The translations under genes and the position numbers were made by a program. Shown in pieces: positions 1 to 11,779 of a DNA stretch of 64,000 bases. Below the pieces are notes generated by a model, which was not told the DNA's origin, made no database searches, and worked only from the letters and a program-made list of their open reading frames with translations. Source of the DNA: Lineus longissimus (Eukaryota > Nemertea > Pilidiophora > Heteronemertea > Lineidae); NCBI RefSeq assembly GCF_910592395.1, contig NC_088325.1:8000109-8064108 (forward strand), written 5' to 3'. How positions within the stretch are numbered: position 1 is the stretch's first letter; the number at the start of each line of letters is the position of its first letter.

Positions 1-2860
1 CAGTCAAGGACTTGCCAACAGACGATGTGCTGCCCGCCAGTACCATCTGTGTGCACATGTTGAGGAGTGAATTTGAAGATTGAGTAGAATTAGATATAAA
101 GTTAATGAGGCGCTTTTCAAGGGTTATCATGATGTCATAATCATCAATGATAGCGGGAATAAGGTTATTGTGGGTTCTGGGTGAAATACCGAGAACCCTA
201 CGCACACACTTCCTCCACGCAGTGTAAACACGCTGTATTTGGGTGTGAGCCAAATCCAGCACAGGGCTGCCGTAGAGGGACATACAGAAACTCTTGAATA
301 GACCATATCTCACCACTGCAGAGGCATATTGAAACTGCGCTAGTAATAGATTTGTACGCTTGTACATATCCGATATTGTTGTTTCGATTCTCTCTCCCTC
401 CATATTTGGCCCTATAGGAATTCCGAGATGTATATCATGTAAACTAGGGATCATGTCGATACCATTAAACCGGACCACAATGCCTTCAGTATTCCTTAAG
501 CCAAACACCAGCAGTTTAGATTTTCCAGCATTGAACTTGATCTTGTACTTTTTAGAATAGTCATCACACAGTTTAAGCATTTGTCGCAGTGCCCAGAGCG
601 ACGGGGCAAGAATGATGACGTCATCGGCATACGCAAAAGCTCCAGCAAAAATATGGCCTACATAGCACCCTACTTTTGAAGTCTTCAGCTTATCTAGTAG
701 TTCCCCAATGTATAAATTGAAAAGGATCGGAGATAACACGCCTCCCTGTTTAACTCCATTAGAAACAGAAAATGAGGGGGAGGTATAATCATCCAACCTA
801 ATATTCACTCTTTGAATGGTATACAAATTCGCTAGAAAGCGTGAAATAAGGGGGCACAACCCCTTGCGTTGCAATATCCTGAATAACTTGATAAAGTTGA
901 TACAATCGAATGCCTTGGATGCGTCCAGCATTACAGAATACACTGGGGTATCATTATTGATGTAATATCTTATCACCTCTTCCGTAACAAAACTACAAGA
1001 AACTGTAGAAAGACCCTTTTTGAATCAAAACTGACTGTCACTTGAAGTCAGAATATCACTATATCTATCAAGAATGATATAATCAAGTACTTTACCAATA
1101 ATACTACTGAGGGCAATACCCCGGTAATTATCAGACTGATTTAGCGATTTCCTTACATTTTTAGGGATCGGGATAACGGTAGACATAGAAAAGTCGCTGG
1201 GGCAAGACCCATGGTATACCATGGAGGTCAGTAAGAACGACATATGAACGTGCAGCATACGAGTAGCGTTAATGTAGTGATCAGATGAAACGTTCCTAAT
1301 GCTATCACTCTTTCCCTTGTTTAAGCGCCTGATACCGGCCAAAATGTCGTGAACATCGAAATGGTGAGGTTTCACACATTCACCTCTGCCACATCTACGG
1401 TAGATATCCTTTCTTATATCACCTTGCAACACTGCAAGGTCTTCATCACGATATGACACAGAGTTATAGAGGGTACGGAATTTCTCAACAAACAGCTCCC
1501 CGATCTCAGCTTTACCTGATCTACCGTCCATAGTCATTGATACCGGCCTAGCTTTTCCCCGCACTCGCTTAACCTCACTCCAGAAATCATTTGTCATGTT
1601 CCTAAGAGCATTAGCGAGTTTATCTGCTGACACCCGTTCCCTGTCCTTCTTCACATGTTTCACCGCAAGATGGTATTCAGCACGTGTGCGTCGCCTTATC
1701 TCTACAATAACACCCATTCTCGGTCGACCGTTATCCTGGTAGATTTTGTGCCATAATAGTGCCCTTTCCTTGGGTGCACGAACCTGGTCATTCCAGCCCG
1801 CTATCCCATCAGGTTTGTTAACCTGATTTGGTCTACACTTTGGGATGCTATCCTCACTTGCCAGTAAACAGGCATTGACAATGTCATTGTGATACCTTTC
1901 AATTTCATTACCATGCAGTGGGCATGTGAAGTGGCGACATAATAAGGCATCGGTTGGAATTTGAATATTACCAAGGCGCAAATCTAACTCATTTTTGTAA
2001 CGGTCCAAGTTCTCAGGAGTTGCCTTTTCCCAACATGGTTTACCGTGCGTGATATGCATCGCCCTGTCAATTTTCTGAACAGGCACTTCCATTGTAATGT
2101 GGAGGCTGGAATGATCAGATACATTTGTCCCACTGTGTACCACATGATAGCTTTTTATTAAATCAAAAATATTGTGAGAAACTAAGAAGTGGTCTAACTT
2201 CGACCTTACACCAGAGATTTTACTCTCAAAGGTGAAATCTACCTCAGCCTTTATGTGGTTTATACCGCACCGCAAGGTTTCCTCAGTCATGAACCGTTGC
2301 AGTGCTACAGTGTGACCAGACCGTGGCCTATCAAAATCTGTATTCCAGTCCCCACCAATGGATAAGTAATTGGCATCAGTACTATCGCACAGCCTGGAAA
2401 TCTCTCTGAGCACCTCAACGTACTCCAAGACATTCTCTGGACAATCAGTAGGCATATATACGTTAACAAATAGGAAGCACATATTGTTCTCATTAAACCG
2501 TACTTGAATGGCACAAAGTCGACTTGACTTGCACTCAATTGGTGTAACTGACGCTGCAATGTTCGGGGACCAGAGAAACGCACACCCCCCATACGGCCGA
2601 CCTTGTAGTAAAGTAGTTCCATCCATTGCGGAAGAACCATACACATTGGCATCATAACCAAGCTGACTGAGGTCGCGTTTTAATTGCGGGAGTTGATCCT
2701 GGTAGAGCCAGTGCTCTTGAATGTAAACAAAGTCAGAAATCTTAAGAATGTCACAGATATACTCTTTCCGGCCCGCGCCGAGACCGTTACAATTATAGGT
2801 TGCAACACTGAGAATAGTCATTGTTAACGCAAATAGTTCTGGGCGTACAGATAAGTTCAT
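1..2860 (-). pseudogene. LINE-C ORF2: APE-type endonuclease plus reverse transcriptase, one premature stop, cut by window edge
   Basis: Non-LTR retrotransposon ORF2. The N-terminal ~250 codons are an apurinic-type endonuclease: an early YNCNG motif, GGDWNTDF, a SKLDHFLVS strand and SDHSSL near its end. The reverse transcriptase follows, with NYRGIALSS and the FAYADD catalytic motif at about 620-637. A TGA at 1025-1027 interrupts the RT just before FKKG, where the family usually has Gly, so GGA to TGA is the likely lesion; the same frame then reads open to base 1. The start ATG at 2858-2860 overlaps the ORF1 stop by 4 nt. Domain order without a visible RNase H fits a CR1/L2-group LINE, but the clade is an inference. 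The C-terminus and 3' UTR lie outside the window. Confidence 0.85.
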
Positions 2861-3156
2861 AAACTGGACTGAGGTTGTGGAGCCTCCGCTTTGTTAGGGG
2901 GGATATATTTCCGAACGCGAACACCTTCAGGCCAGAGTTCGTTGTCAAATAAATCTTTGAAGTTGGAGACGGGAACAGTTAGTCGAAATGATTTGTAACT
3001 CGCATCTGGATGCGACACTTGCTGTAGGTTTCGGACACTGAAACCCCTGTCAGTAATGAAAGTTTTCAGGTCATATTGCTGACTAAGGAACAAGGCATAT
3101 TGACCTTGCCTCATCAACTCTAGGGGACCAATTGATATACTTTTATATGCACGCAT
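2857..3156 (-). pseudogene. LINE-C ORF1, C-terminal remnant
   Basis: Ninety-nine codons ending in TGA that overlaps the ATG of the downstream ORF2 (ATGA). The tail reads SFRLTVPVSNFKDLFDNELW followed by PEGVRVRKY, a pattern I know from the C-terminal RNA-binding part of invertebrate LINE ORF1 proteins that carry an N-terminal PHD or zinc finger. That N-terminal part is missing, so ORF1 looks 5'-truncated near 3156. The overlap suggests coupled termination-reinitiation between ORF1 and ORF2. Family assignment is moderate; position next to ORF2 is the main support. Confidence 0.6.
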
Positions 3157-3886
3157 ACATCATGCCATTTCAGGGTCCGAGTCTGTGGACAATTGGTTTG
3201 ATTAATTTGTCTCTTCGATATTGCTCCTTTATTGCATTAGATTTTCATCGCAATTCAATCTATTCAAGATATAGCCAATTTGAACCTGTCTGCCCCAAGG
3301 ATAGATTGGTTCCAGATCGGCTCACTAGGGATACGCAGTAGAGCACAATGTCATGAAAAACGACCCTTTGTATTGTAAATTCCAATCACCTGCAGGACAG
3401 GTCAATTTCTCTCAATAAAATTAATTTTGTTGGCTCCTGTAATCTCTACCTTTATTTTAAAAAAAGACAGTGGTGTTAGTCCCAAACTGGTAATTTCTAT
3501 TTATTTTGACCTCTGTTAAATCAGGATACCTCTCAATTAGACAGCATTTTGTATCCTTGTGCTGTACAACCCAGCCTGGACATACCACAGTTGTCCATGG
3601 AGAAGTCTCATCCTCTGACACTTCTTTTCTGTAAAGCTATCGATACAACATACTGAACTAAGAATATCTTCCGTTGCCTCCTGTAATATTTACATACCAT
3701 GGCTGATTAGTTCAATCATATTTCATCCAGCTGGCAGCTCTGCATTGGAAATTTTAGTGGTATAACGTGTTCTCTTGACCTTCAAACAGTAGTATAAAGT
3801 ATTTACTACTTTATACCCTCAGTCCTATGTTATTAGGTCATCGAGCTGAGCACCAGGCCCTTGGGCCTCTTGTTGAAATTTGGGCA
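3157..3886. other. Non-coding stretch, no feature recognised
   Basis: AT-rich sequence with no convincing ORF on either strand. A short self-complementary stretch around 3789-3822 (TACTACTTTATAC) is the only structure noticed. Confidence 0.5.
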
Positions 3887-3895
3887 TGTTTTTTC

Positions 3896-4739
3896 GGCTT
3901 ACTGGACTTTGCGCAATATTTCGCCAGAAAAGTATTCTACGCAACGGTCCCCAGGTGACTTTTCCTATTCATAATACACAGCCTGTCCATCCTAGATCGT
4001 GGTTACATGGGGAGTAATCGTTGTAAAATTAGGCCAAACGCAAAGACTGTTAACCCGGGTACCACTATGTTTACGATGCGAACAAGCCGTGTAAGTCATT
4101 ATCAGCATTTTTTTCATTGAACATTTGCGGGTACAGCGTCACAGGGAGCAGCATTGAACGGTAAACAGGTTCACATCATATTCAGACAACGGCTTGTAAC
4201 GGCCATACAGGAAACGATTCGTATCAAAAACCGACGATCACAACTATTCGCTTGCTGAGAGTATACATTACGCGCATACATTGCATTCAGACATTTGAGC
4301 TTCCAAGCTTTGAGAAATAACAGGTCATGTGCAAATTTGGCATGTAATTTTGGTAATTTATTTGAGTACATTTTCAACCCCGCAAAGTGTGAAGTGAAGT
4401 TATGCTTTTATTTAGTAAGAATCGGTAGGCATGTCCAACAAGACATGTGTCTCAGCTGCCTGGGTGGGTGTGGGTCATCACTCAAAAGTCGTTCTCTGCA
4501 ATGCATGCAAGCACTGCGTTGTGTTTGATTTGTGTATACAATGTACGTTACCCTCTCTACTTCAAATGAATTAACCTCGTAAGGGTTTGATTGATTAATT
4601 AAAAACACGTATTCATAATGGAACACACATCCATTCTGGTGACTGACACCATGTATCGCACTTGATGTACCGGGGTAAAACATAATGGTCGCTCCCCCAT
4701 TTCGCTCGTTTCGTTTCGTTGCGCAAAGTCCAGTAAGCC
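3896..4739. mobile_element. 844-bp non-autonomous DNA transposon (Mutator- or Merlin-like)
   Basis: The left end GGCTTACTGGACTTTGCGCA at 3896 is matched in inverse orientation at the right end (about 4719-4739), giving ~21-bp terminal inverted repeats. They are flanked on both sides by TGTTTTTTC (3887-3895 and 4740-4748), a perfect 9-bp target-site duplication. Nine-bp TSDs and GG...CC termini are known for Mutator-like and Merlin elements. No transposase is present; a 120-codon minus-strand reading frame overlapping the right end resembles nothing I know and is probably chance. The boundaries are well supported; the superfamily is inference. Confidence 0.8.
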
Positions 4740-4748
4740 TGTTTTTTC

Positions 4749-5120
4749 GAGTGTTGCCTGTATATTTCAAAATGTTGTATTAAATTTTCAAGTCCACTTA
4801 TTCCACTTTGGCGTGCCATAATTAATGTTCGGCGCATACTTCAGCGACTGATGGGCTTATAACATTTTTCATGATTAGACAGTGGCGCCCTATCAGGAAA
4901 ACTAGACAAGTGGGTGTTCAAAAGTCTTCTTTCTTTTTTTAATTTAATTCAACGTATGTCATTGCATGGAACTTTTGCTAGGAACATTTTGCTGGCAAAT
5001 TACACCACCATGCTCCTTTACAATTAATTGACCTATAATATTAATACATCACATACAGTTGATTTTTTTTGGTATTGAAACAAGACAACCCCCCCCCCCC
5101 CACACCCCCCAGACTAAAAT
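4749..5120. other. Spacer with poly-C tract
   Basis: No coding potential. A C-rich tract (about 5090-5110) lies next to the 3' end of the LINE-A fragment. It sits where the LINE's 3' UTR/tail would be, but I see no clean poly-A or TSD. Confidence 0.4.
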
Positions 5121-5936
5121 TTACAGTAAGTATTGAATTGGTTCCCATTTCTCATTGAATAAATCTACTTTGTTATTTTTACATGCTATTGTGAATTCTA
5201 TATGTTTAAGATATTTAAGGTAAGCTCTCAAGGCATGTACTTTTGGTTGAGAATTTTCTAATCTTCTGTTGTGAATATACATCTTGGCCGAAAAAATGAC
5301 TGTGCACAATAGTTCGTGTAATTTGGTTTGATAATGGCTGAAGCCAGCCCTTGATATTTCCCCAAAACTCCTGAATACCCCGACAGTCCCAAAAACAATG
5401 TATGATGTTATCTACCTCCATTTGACATCAAGTGCACAGGTTACTGTCTTTTATTTTCCATTTGTGAAGCCAATAATTATTAACTATTATTAACATGTAG
5501 AAACTTGAATTGAAAAGCCCTCAGCCTCACATCAGTGGTCATCTTATGACATATACTAAATAAATTTTCTGCATCATCTTTAACATCTTTAACATCAAAT
5601 ATTTCAAAATTCTCGGGTAATATTAACCTCTCTCAAAAAAATATTATATAGAAACTTAGACTTTACTTTCCGTAATTCAACATCCTGTACCATGAATACA
5701 TTACTGTTATCAGTGTCAATATTATAGACCCAAATCTTATTTATAATAACATCCATTAACCCTCTCCATTTGAACCATTCGGTTGCTTTTAGTCCCAGTG
5801 ATTCAAAAGGTATCACTGTTTTGTCTGGTCTTAGTAAATCTGAAATATAATTTATCCCTACTTCCTTCCAATGTTTATAAAAGATCATTCTTTGATTAAT
5901 TTTGATTAATTTATTGTACCATAAATTTCCTTCCAT
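5121..5936 (-). pseudogene. LINE-A (L1/Tx1-like) ORF2 C-terminal region, frameshifted
   Basis: Minus-strand fragments in order match the C-terminal domain of L1-type ORF2: LWYNKLIKINQRMIFYKHW at the right, a VRLRAFQFKFLH segment in the middle (about 5500), then NIIHCFWDC and the final AKMYIHNRRL block ending about 5121. Frames change at least three times (about 5600, 5420-5500 and 5280), so it is dead. It is 5'-truncated at about 5936, where a 66-bp tandem duplication and the satellite begin. The first ~250 bp (about 5690-5936) are the same segment found in every satellite monomer to the right, so this is either the array edge or a relative of the copy that founded it. Confidence 0.85.
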
Positions 5937-7273
5937 TGTTTATAAAAGATCATTCTTTGATTAACTTTGATTAATTTATTGTACCATAAATATGTTGCAG
6001 GCGCTGCCTCCTTTGCCTTAGTGAGCCAATCATATAACATCTTATATTGTAGCATGTGATGTATGTTTTACCAGACCATTACGTGGAAGTATTGTCCTTT
6101 GCTGGATTGGGGGTACGGTTCACTTGAATAAGACAGATGTAAACAATGCAAGTTTGATAAAAGAAGCAATTGCAGTGTTAACCCGTTGACATGAAGGTGG
6201 CAGCACCATACTGTAGTGACTCTTAAAGGACCAATAGGGATTACACTACATCTCCCTTTCTAAATTGTCTATGTTATTTCTGAACTTAGAACTGAACGTT
6301 CGTGCACTTTGATGTGGCTTGAAACACGTTGAAAAGAAAAGTGTGACTTATCTTAGACATCTGAACATGATACATGAAAGTCCATACTTTTAGTTTCAAC
6401 CAGAAATACTAAATTTAGGACATAACCTGGACATGCGTCATAGAGGCTACATAACGCTGCGCAACCTGAAATTTGGTTGATGGAAATATAGTGTCTAAGG
6501 CTTTAAGATGCCTTTGCAGTTTATAAATCCAAGCGATCTACTGGTTTCACCAGTCCGGTTGATCTCCTTATGTCGCTATCGGTCACCTGTAGCTGATTAT
6601 AGGTAGGCATCAGTCACTTGTTGCTGATTTATACCGTTGGGCATGATTGTCTCTTAGACTTCTACAGTTTCTGCGTAGATCTTACATTATTGTTATCAGT
6701 GTTACAATTATAAACCCAAATCTTATTTATAATAACATCCATTAACCCTCTCCATTTGAACCATTCGGTTGCTTTTAGTCCCAGTGATTCAAAAGGTATC
6801 ACTGTTTTGTCTGGTCTTAGTAAATCTGAAATATAATTTATCCCTACTTCCTTCCAATGTTTAAAAAAAAGATCATTCTTTGATTAATTTTGATTGATTT
6901 ATTTTACCATAAATTTCCTTCCAATGTTTATAAAAGATCATTCTTTGATCAATTTTGATTAATTTTTTGTACCATAATTATGTTTTTCCCGAGCTACGTG
7001 CTTGCAAGCGCCGCCTCTTTTGCCTTAGTGAGCCAATCATATAACATCTTATATTGTAGCATGTGATGTATGTTTTACCAGACTATTATGTGGAAGTATT
7101 GTCCTTTGCTGGATTGGGGGTACGGTTCACTTGAATAAGACAGATGTAAACAATGCAAGTTTGATAAAAGAAGCAATTACACTGTTAACCCGTTGACATG
7201 AAGGTGGCAGCACCATACTGTAGTGACTCTTAAAGAGGCAATAGGGATTACACTACATCTCCCTTTCTAAATT
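5937..7273. repeat. Satellite array block 1 (about 1.0-kb monomers)
   Basis: Anchor GTGAGCCAATCATATAAC occurs at 6021 and 7029 (spacing 1008). Each monomer has a ~0.7-kb core (GCCACGTGCTTGCAGG ... TTTCTGCGTAGATC) followed by ~250 bp of LINE-A ORF2 (here about 6682-6945). The LINE-A part ends in a ~66-bp sub-repeat (CTTCCAATGTTTATAAAAGA...) present two or three times. The block is interrupted at 7273 by the Harbinger insertion. ATT at 7271-7273 is the left TSD. Confidence 0.9.
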
Positions 7274-7494
7274 AGAGAGGTTGAGATGCACAACTTATAC
7301 CGATACTTAAACTTATCACTTATCGAGATACGTATACGTTCTTACTTATCTCAAATCACCTTGAGAAAACCGAACGTATATATGTACAACGTATACATAT
7401 CTTCTATAACTCCTTGTCTCTGATTCGGTGACAATCGTACCGCTCAGCAAATCGCAATAGGTCTTGTATTTTAGAGGTTGTTCCATTAACCAAA

Positions 7495-8532
7495 ATGGCT
7501 GCTGTTAACGATATAATTCTTGGTATTGCGGCTGATGTTCTTAAGCCAGAAGATGCCATGTTACTCATTTTGCATGATGATGAAAGAGAGAAACCAAGGC
7601 GGTTCGGCGTGTTGCTGCAGGACCTTGATGACGAGACATACCGCCGCATATTTCGCTTCGAGAGGCAGGATGTGGAGCGGTTGTGCTTGGCCCTCCAAAT
7701 CCCAGAAATGGTGACGTGCCGAAATGGAACTTCAGTTCATGGTTTAGATGCGTTACATGTTCTGTTGAGACGGCTTGCCTACCCGAATCGGTTGATCGAT
7801 ATCTCAATCGACCACTGGAAGACACCAAGTGAGGTATCATACATTGTTCATAGAATGCTTGATCTCATTTATGATCAGCACGCCCATCTACCAGGACTGG
7901 TTGGCTCCGCCAAGGCTACGGGAGTTTGCCGACGCAATACGAGACAAGGGTGCCCCCTAGAAAACTGCTGGGGCTTTATTGACGGAACTGCGCGCGCCAT
8001 CTGTCGGCCAATTCGAAATCAACGGCAAATGAACAGTGGCCACAAAAGACAGCACTGCTACAAGTTTCAGTCCGTCTCCGCCCCGAACGGGATGATTGCG
8101 AACATGTATGGTCCCGTAGAGGGCCGGCGTCATGATGCCGCAATGCTGAGAATGAGTGGGCTGCTTGACCAGCTCGAGGCTTTGGATCGTCAAGCTCCTG
8201 GGTATATGTTATATGGTGATCGAGCCTACCCGATTCGCCCCTGTCTGTTGAAGCCGTTCGGAGGAGCTGCACTGAACGACCAGGAGGCCGAATTTAACAG
8301 GAGGATGTCCCGGCTCCGAGTCTCTGTGGAATGGACATTTGGGAAGATCATTTCGAATTTCGCATTTCTGGACTTTAAAAAAAATCAAAAGTTGTAACTC
8401 CAGCCAGTCGCCAAATATTATATAGTTGCTGTGATCCTCACTAACTGCCACACCTGTTTATATGGAAGTCAAACGGGGAGTTTTTTTGGACTTCAGCCCC
8501 CAACTCTTCAGCAGTATCTGCAACTTAATTGA
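7495..8532 (+). pseudogene. Harbinger DDE transposase, stop codon near C-terminus
   Basis: The start ATG at 7495 lies in an AAAATGG context. The catalytic triad is visible: GFIDGT (first Asp, ~7975), YGDRAYP (second Asp, ~8215) and VEWTFGK (Glu, ~8325), as in DDE_Tnp_4/HARBI1-type nucleases. The frame meets TAA at 8395-8397 after about 300 codons, but continues in the same frame to 8532 with HTCLYGSQTG-like family sequence (TNCHTCLYGSQTG) and a PPTLQQYL end. The stop therefore removes ~45 conserved residues; CAA to TAA is plausible. The catalytic residues precede the stop. It works with the Myb-like protein encoded opposite, which in this superfamily helps nuclear import and DNA binding. Confidence 0.9.
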
Positions 8533-8902
8533 ATGGACGTTCCAGCTGTAGAAACAACGTAACCATGGTAACGAATCAGTTAACTTCGACTTGACTTTAT
8601 TTTTCAGTTAATTTGATCAAAACAGTTGACAAATAAAACTTCACTGTAAAAACTAACCGCCTAAGTTAAACTGTGGACGGGTGAAAGTTAACAAAACGTA
8701 AACATACAAATTTGTGTGGTAAAACATTGTAGTCTACTCATTTCAGGTATTTGATGTACATGTATATCAGGAAGTATATGTCGGAAATAAAAAGAGGCCT
8801 AAAACAACATGTTGTCGTATATCATCTATGCAATGTGAACCACCATCGTTCTTGTTCAAGTTAGTGTTCATTGATTCGATGATTAGAAAATCATTGCCCG
8901 GA

Positions 8903-10070
8903 TCATTTCTCCATAAACCTCTTCATCATGTCCAACAAAAACTTCTTCTCTTCTCTTTCACTCTCAAGCCCCAGCCTCCTTTCATCCTTCTCCAAGTCAA
9001 ATCGAGCAGTATCCAGTTCGAGTTGTTTTTTCTTCAACTCAATCTCCTCCCGCTGCAGCCCTTGGTCTTGCTTAGATTTGTCGGCCAAAAAGTCCAGCGC
9101 CTTGCTGTTCGTGGTCCTACTCCGCTTAGCCACACTTTCACCATTTTCCTGACCTGAAATTTTAATTAACCTGAAATTATTTTTTAAGGGACACGTAGTA
9201 GCCAGTAAGGACCAGTCAAATTGAAACTTAAATTGGCCAAAACAGACATCATGACCTTTCTTTATAACCATCAAGATGGTGAGAGACCGAGCGATCCCAC
9301 CTATGATCTTTAGAATGTATGCACTAACCTTCTACTGGGGCTGACAGAGTTTCCATCGCTTTCTTCCGCAGTTCCTTGGCCTTCGCTTCTTCATCCCCTT
9401 TCGCCTGTTTTTTCTGCTTTTGATTCCTATCAGCTTCGTCACGAAGGTCAAGTATTTCCAAGAGAAGTTGTTCTTTTTCCCCGAATTCATGTTCGACTCC
9501 AGACCTGAGAGGAACACAAATGGAAAATATTATTTCATTACCAAGTAGTAGGACCCGCAGCGCCAATCCTTCACGTGAAGAAAGGGAATCCGCAGATGTT
9601 GATAACTTGACGGCATTACAGTTAGAGAGGTAGGTAGGCCTCGACTTTGATATGAAATTTGGTGGATTGTCGTCTTTGGTGTGTTTTTTTTTTGTTAAAC
9701 TGAGAGAAAAATTTCCAAGTGAGGAGGAGAAAGAAGTTCCCATGAAAAAAAATGAATAAACCAAAACATCGACATCGATAACATAATGTAATGAAGCATC
9801 ATCTTGTTATAGCCTACTCATGATGCGGCACACTCACGCTTTCATGTCCTCTTTCTCGGCCTTTTCAAATTTGGCCAAAAGCAGGAGAGTTCTCTCTCGC
9901 ACTCGCCATACACCCACGTCCAATGCTGGTCTTGCATCTGTAGCGGATGCTTTTAATTTTTCCTCCACCGGGACCCATGATCTTTCGACGAAAGGGTTCT
10001 GGGTGACAACTTCTCTAAGTAACATGATGTCGTCATCTTCTGAAAAGTGCTGATTTTTGACAAGGCCCAA
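8903..10070 (-). CDS. Harbinger Myb/SANT-like DNA-binding protein, three exons
   Basis: Predicted exons on the minus strand: 10070-9838, 9504-9329 and 9153-8903. Donors are GTGAGT (9837) and GTTAGT (9328); acceptors are CTCTCAG (ends 9505) and TTTCAG (ends 9154). The three pieces total 660 nt and join in frame to 219 codons plus stop, which strongly supports the model. Exon 1 encodes the SANT-like part (FSEDDDIMLLREV ... VWRVRERTLLLLAKFE). Exon 2 is highly charged (GEKEQLLLEILD ...) and exon 3 is a coiled-coil-like tail (KKKQLELDTARFDLEKDERR). The 5' end is uncertain: this frame has no ATG after the upstream stop, and the nearest ATG (10109-10111) lies in another frame, so a 1-nt lesion in the first exon is likely. 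Confidence 0.75.
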
Positions 10071-10193
10071 TCGGCCCTTTTTGCCAACTTATCGGGGTGA
10101 AATGCCCCCATCAAATTTGATGACGTATTTCGCAAATTTCATAAGTGATAAGTATAAGTATTGGGATAAGTTGTGGATCTCAACCTCACTATT

Positions 10194-11486
10194 GTCTATG
10201 TTATTTCTTAACTTAGAACTGAACGTTCGTGCACTTTGATGTGGCTTGAAACACGTTGAAAAGAAAAGTGTGACTTATCTTAGACATCTGAACATGATAC
10301 ATGAAAGTCCATACTTTTAATTTAAACCAGAAATACTAAATTTAGGACATCACCTGCACATGCGTCATAGAGGTTACATAACGCTGCGCAATCTGAAATT
10401 TGGTTGATGGAAATATAGCGTCTAAGACTTTAAAATGCCTTCGCAGTTTATAAATCCAAGGGATCTACTGGTTTTACCAGTCCGGTTGATCTCCTAATGT
10501 CGCTATCGGTCACCTGTAGCTGATTACAGGTAGGCATCAGTCACTTGAGGCTGATTTATACCGTTGGGCATGATTGTCTCTTAGACTTCTACGGTTTCTG
10601 CGTAGATCTTACATTATTGTTATCAGTGTTAAAATTATAACCCCAAATCTTATTTATAATAACATCCATTAACCCTCCCCATTTGAACCATTCGGTTGCT
10701 TTTAGTCCCAGTGATTCAAAAGGTATCACTGTTTTGTCTGGTCTTAGTAAATCTGAAATATAATTTATCCCTACTTCCTTCCAATGTTTATAAAAGATCA
10801 TTCTTTGATTAATTTTGATTAATTTATTGTACCATAAATTTCCTTCCAATGTTTATAAAAGATCAGTCTTTGATTAATTTTGATTAATTTATTGTACCAT
10901 AAATATGTGTATCCTGAGCCACGTGCTTGCAGGCGTCGCCTCCTTTGCCTTAGTGAGCCAATCATATAACATCTTATATTGTAGCATGTGATGTATGTTT
11001 TACCAGACTATTATGTGGAAGTATTGTCCTTTGCTGGATTTGGGGTACGGTTATCTTGAATAAGACAGATGTAAACAATGCAAGTTTGATAAAAGAAGCA
11101 ATTACACTGTTAACCCGTTGACATGAAGGTGGCAGCACCATACTGTAGTGACTCTTAAAGGGGCAATAGGGTTACACTACATCTCCCTTTCTAAATTGTC
11201 TATGTTATTTCCGAACTTAGAACTGAACGTTCGTGCACTTTGATGTGGCTTGAAACAGGTTGAAAAGAAAAGTCTGACTTATCTTAGACATCTGAACATG
11301 ATACATGAAAGTCCATACTTTTAGTTTAAACAAGAAATACTAAATTTAGGACATAACCTGGACATGCGTCATAGAGGTTACATTACGCTGCGCAACCTGA
11401 AATTTGGTTGATGGAAATGTAGCGTCTAAGGCTTTCAGATGCCTTCGCAGTTTATAAATCCAAGCGATCTACTGGTTTTACCACTC
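10194..11486. repeat. Satellite array block 2
   Basis: Continues the monomer broken by Harbinger (starting GTCTATGTTATTTC) and runs through the LINE-A segment (about 10608-10860), the next core (anchor at 10953) and into a further monomer. It stops within TACTGGTTTTACCA at about 11482, where Gypsy-1 begins. Corrected for the Harbinger insert, the anchor-to-anchor spacing from the previous block is about 1004 bp. Confidence 0.9.
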
Positions 11487-11541
11487 TGGTGCAAGTGACG
11501 TGGCCGGCCCACGAAACGGGCTTAATTGGTATATGTCACGT
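11487..11541 (-). repeat. Gypsy-1 3' LTR, distal part (split by BEL-1)
   Basis: Matches 30842-30896 of the other LTR (TGGTGCAAGTGACGTGGCCG...). The remaining 269 bp of this LTR resume at 19642, on the far side of BEL-1. CACGT at 11537-11541 is the BEL-1 TSD. Confidence 0.93.
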
Positions 11542-11779
11542 TGTCGCATTGGGACAACCTGTATAAGTTTAGTTTTTTGGGACACACTGTAGTTCAAGGT
11601 AATTAGCATAGGTGGCAGCACTGGGGGGAGTGTGTTGAGAAAAAATGATGGAGGACATCTGAGATGCTGTGAGCACATGAAGAAAAGAAACCTGAATATT
11701 ATGATGAGAAGATGAATATAGACAGTTTTATTGAATTACAAGAGTTAGAGTTGAGTAATTATACAGTCCTACCCCGACA
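11542..11779 (+). repeat. BEL-1 5' LTR (238 bp)
   Basis: Starts TGTCGCATTGGGACAACC and ends CCTACCCCGACA (TG...CA). I find no difference from the 3' LTR at 19399-19636. The sequence just downstream (TTAGGTCTCTCCGACC) does not begin with the usual TGG of a tRNA primer site, so the primer is not identified. Confidence 0.95.

Larger units (their letters stand above)
7274..10190. mobile_element. PIF/Harbinger DNA transposon, two convergent genes
   Basis: Ends are AGAGAGGTTGAGATGCACAA (left) and, inverted, AGTGAGGTTGAGATCCACAA (right); similarity continues for about 50 bp. It is flanked by ATT at 7271-7273 and 10191-10193. The uninterrupted satellite sequence CTAAATTGTCTATG at 6255 has a single ATT, which proves insertion and defines the 3-bp TSD typical of PIF/Harbinger. 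It holds a plus-strand transposase gene and a minus-strand Myb/SANT-like gene in convergent orientation, separated by a ~370-bp AT-rich spacer (8533-8902) in which I see nothing else. Net length is 2917 bp. Confidence 0.95.

Noticed and set aside
4408..4770. 120-codon minus-strand reading frame in the small DNA transposon
   Set aside because: No recognisable motif, crosses the element's right end, and composition looks random.
10057..10239. Possible alternative first exon or promoter ORF at the right end of Harbinger
   Set aside because: Crosses the TIR into satellite and has no family similarity.
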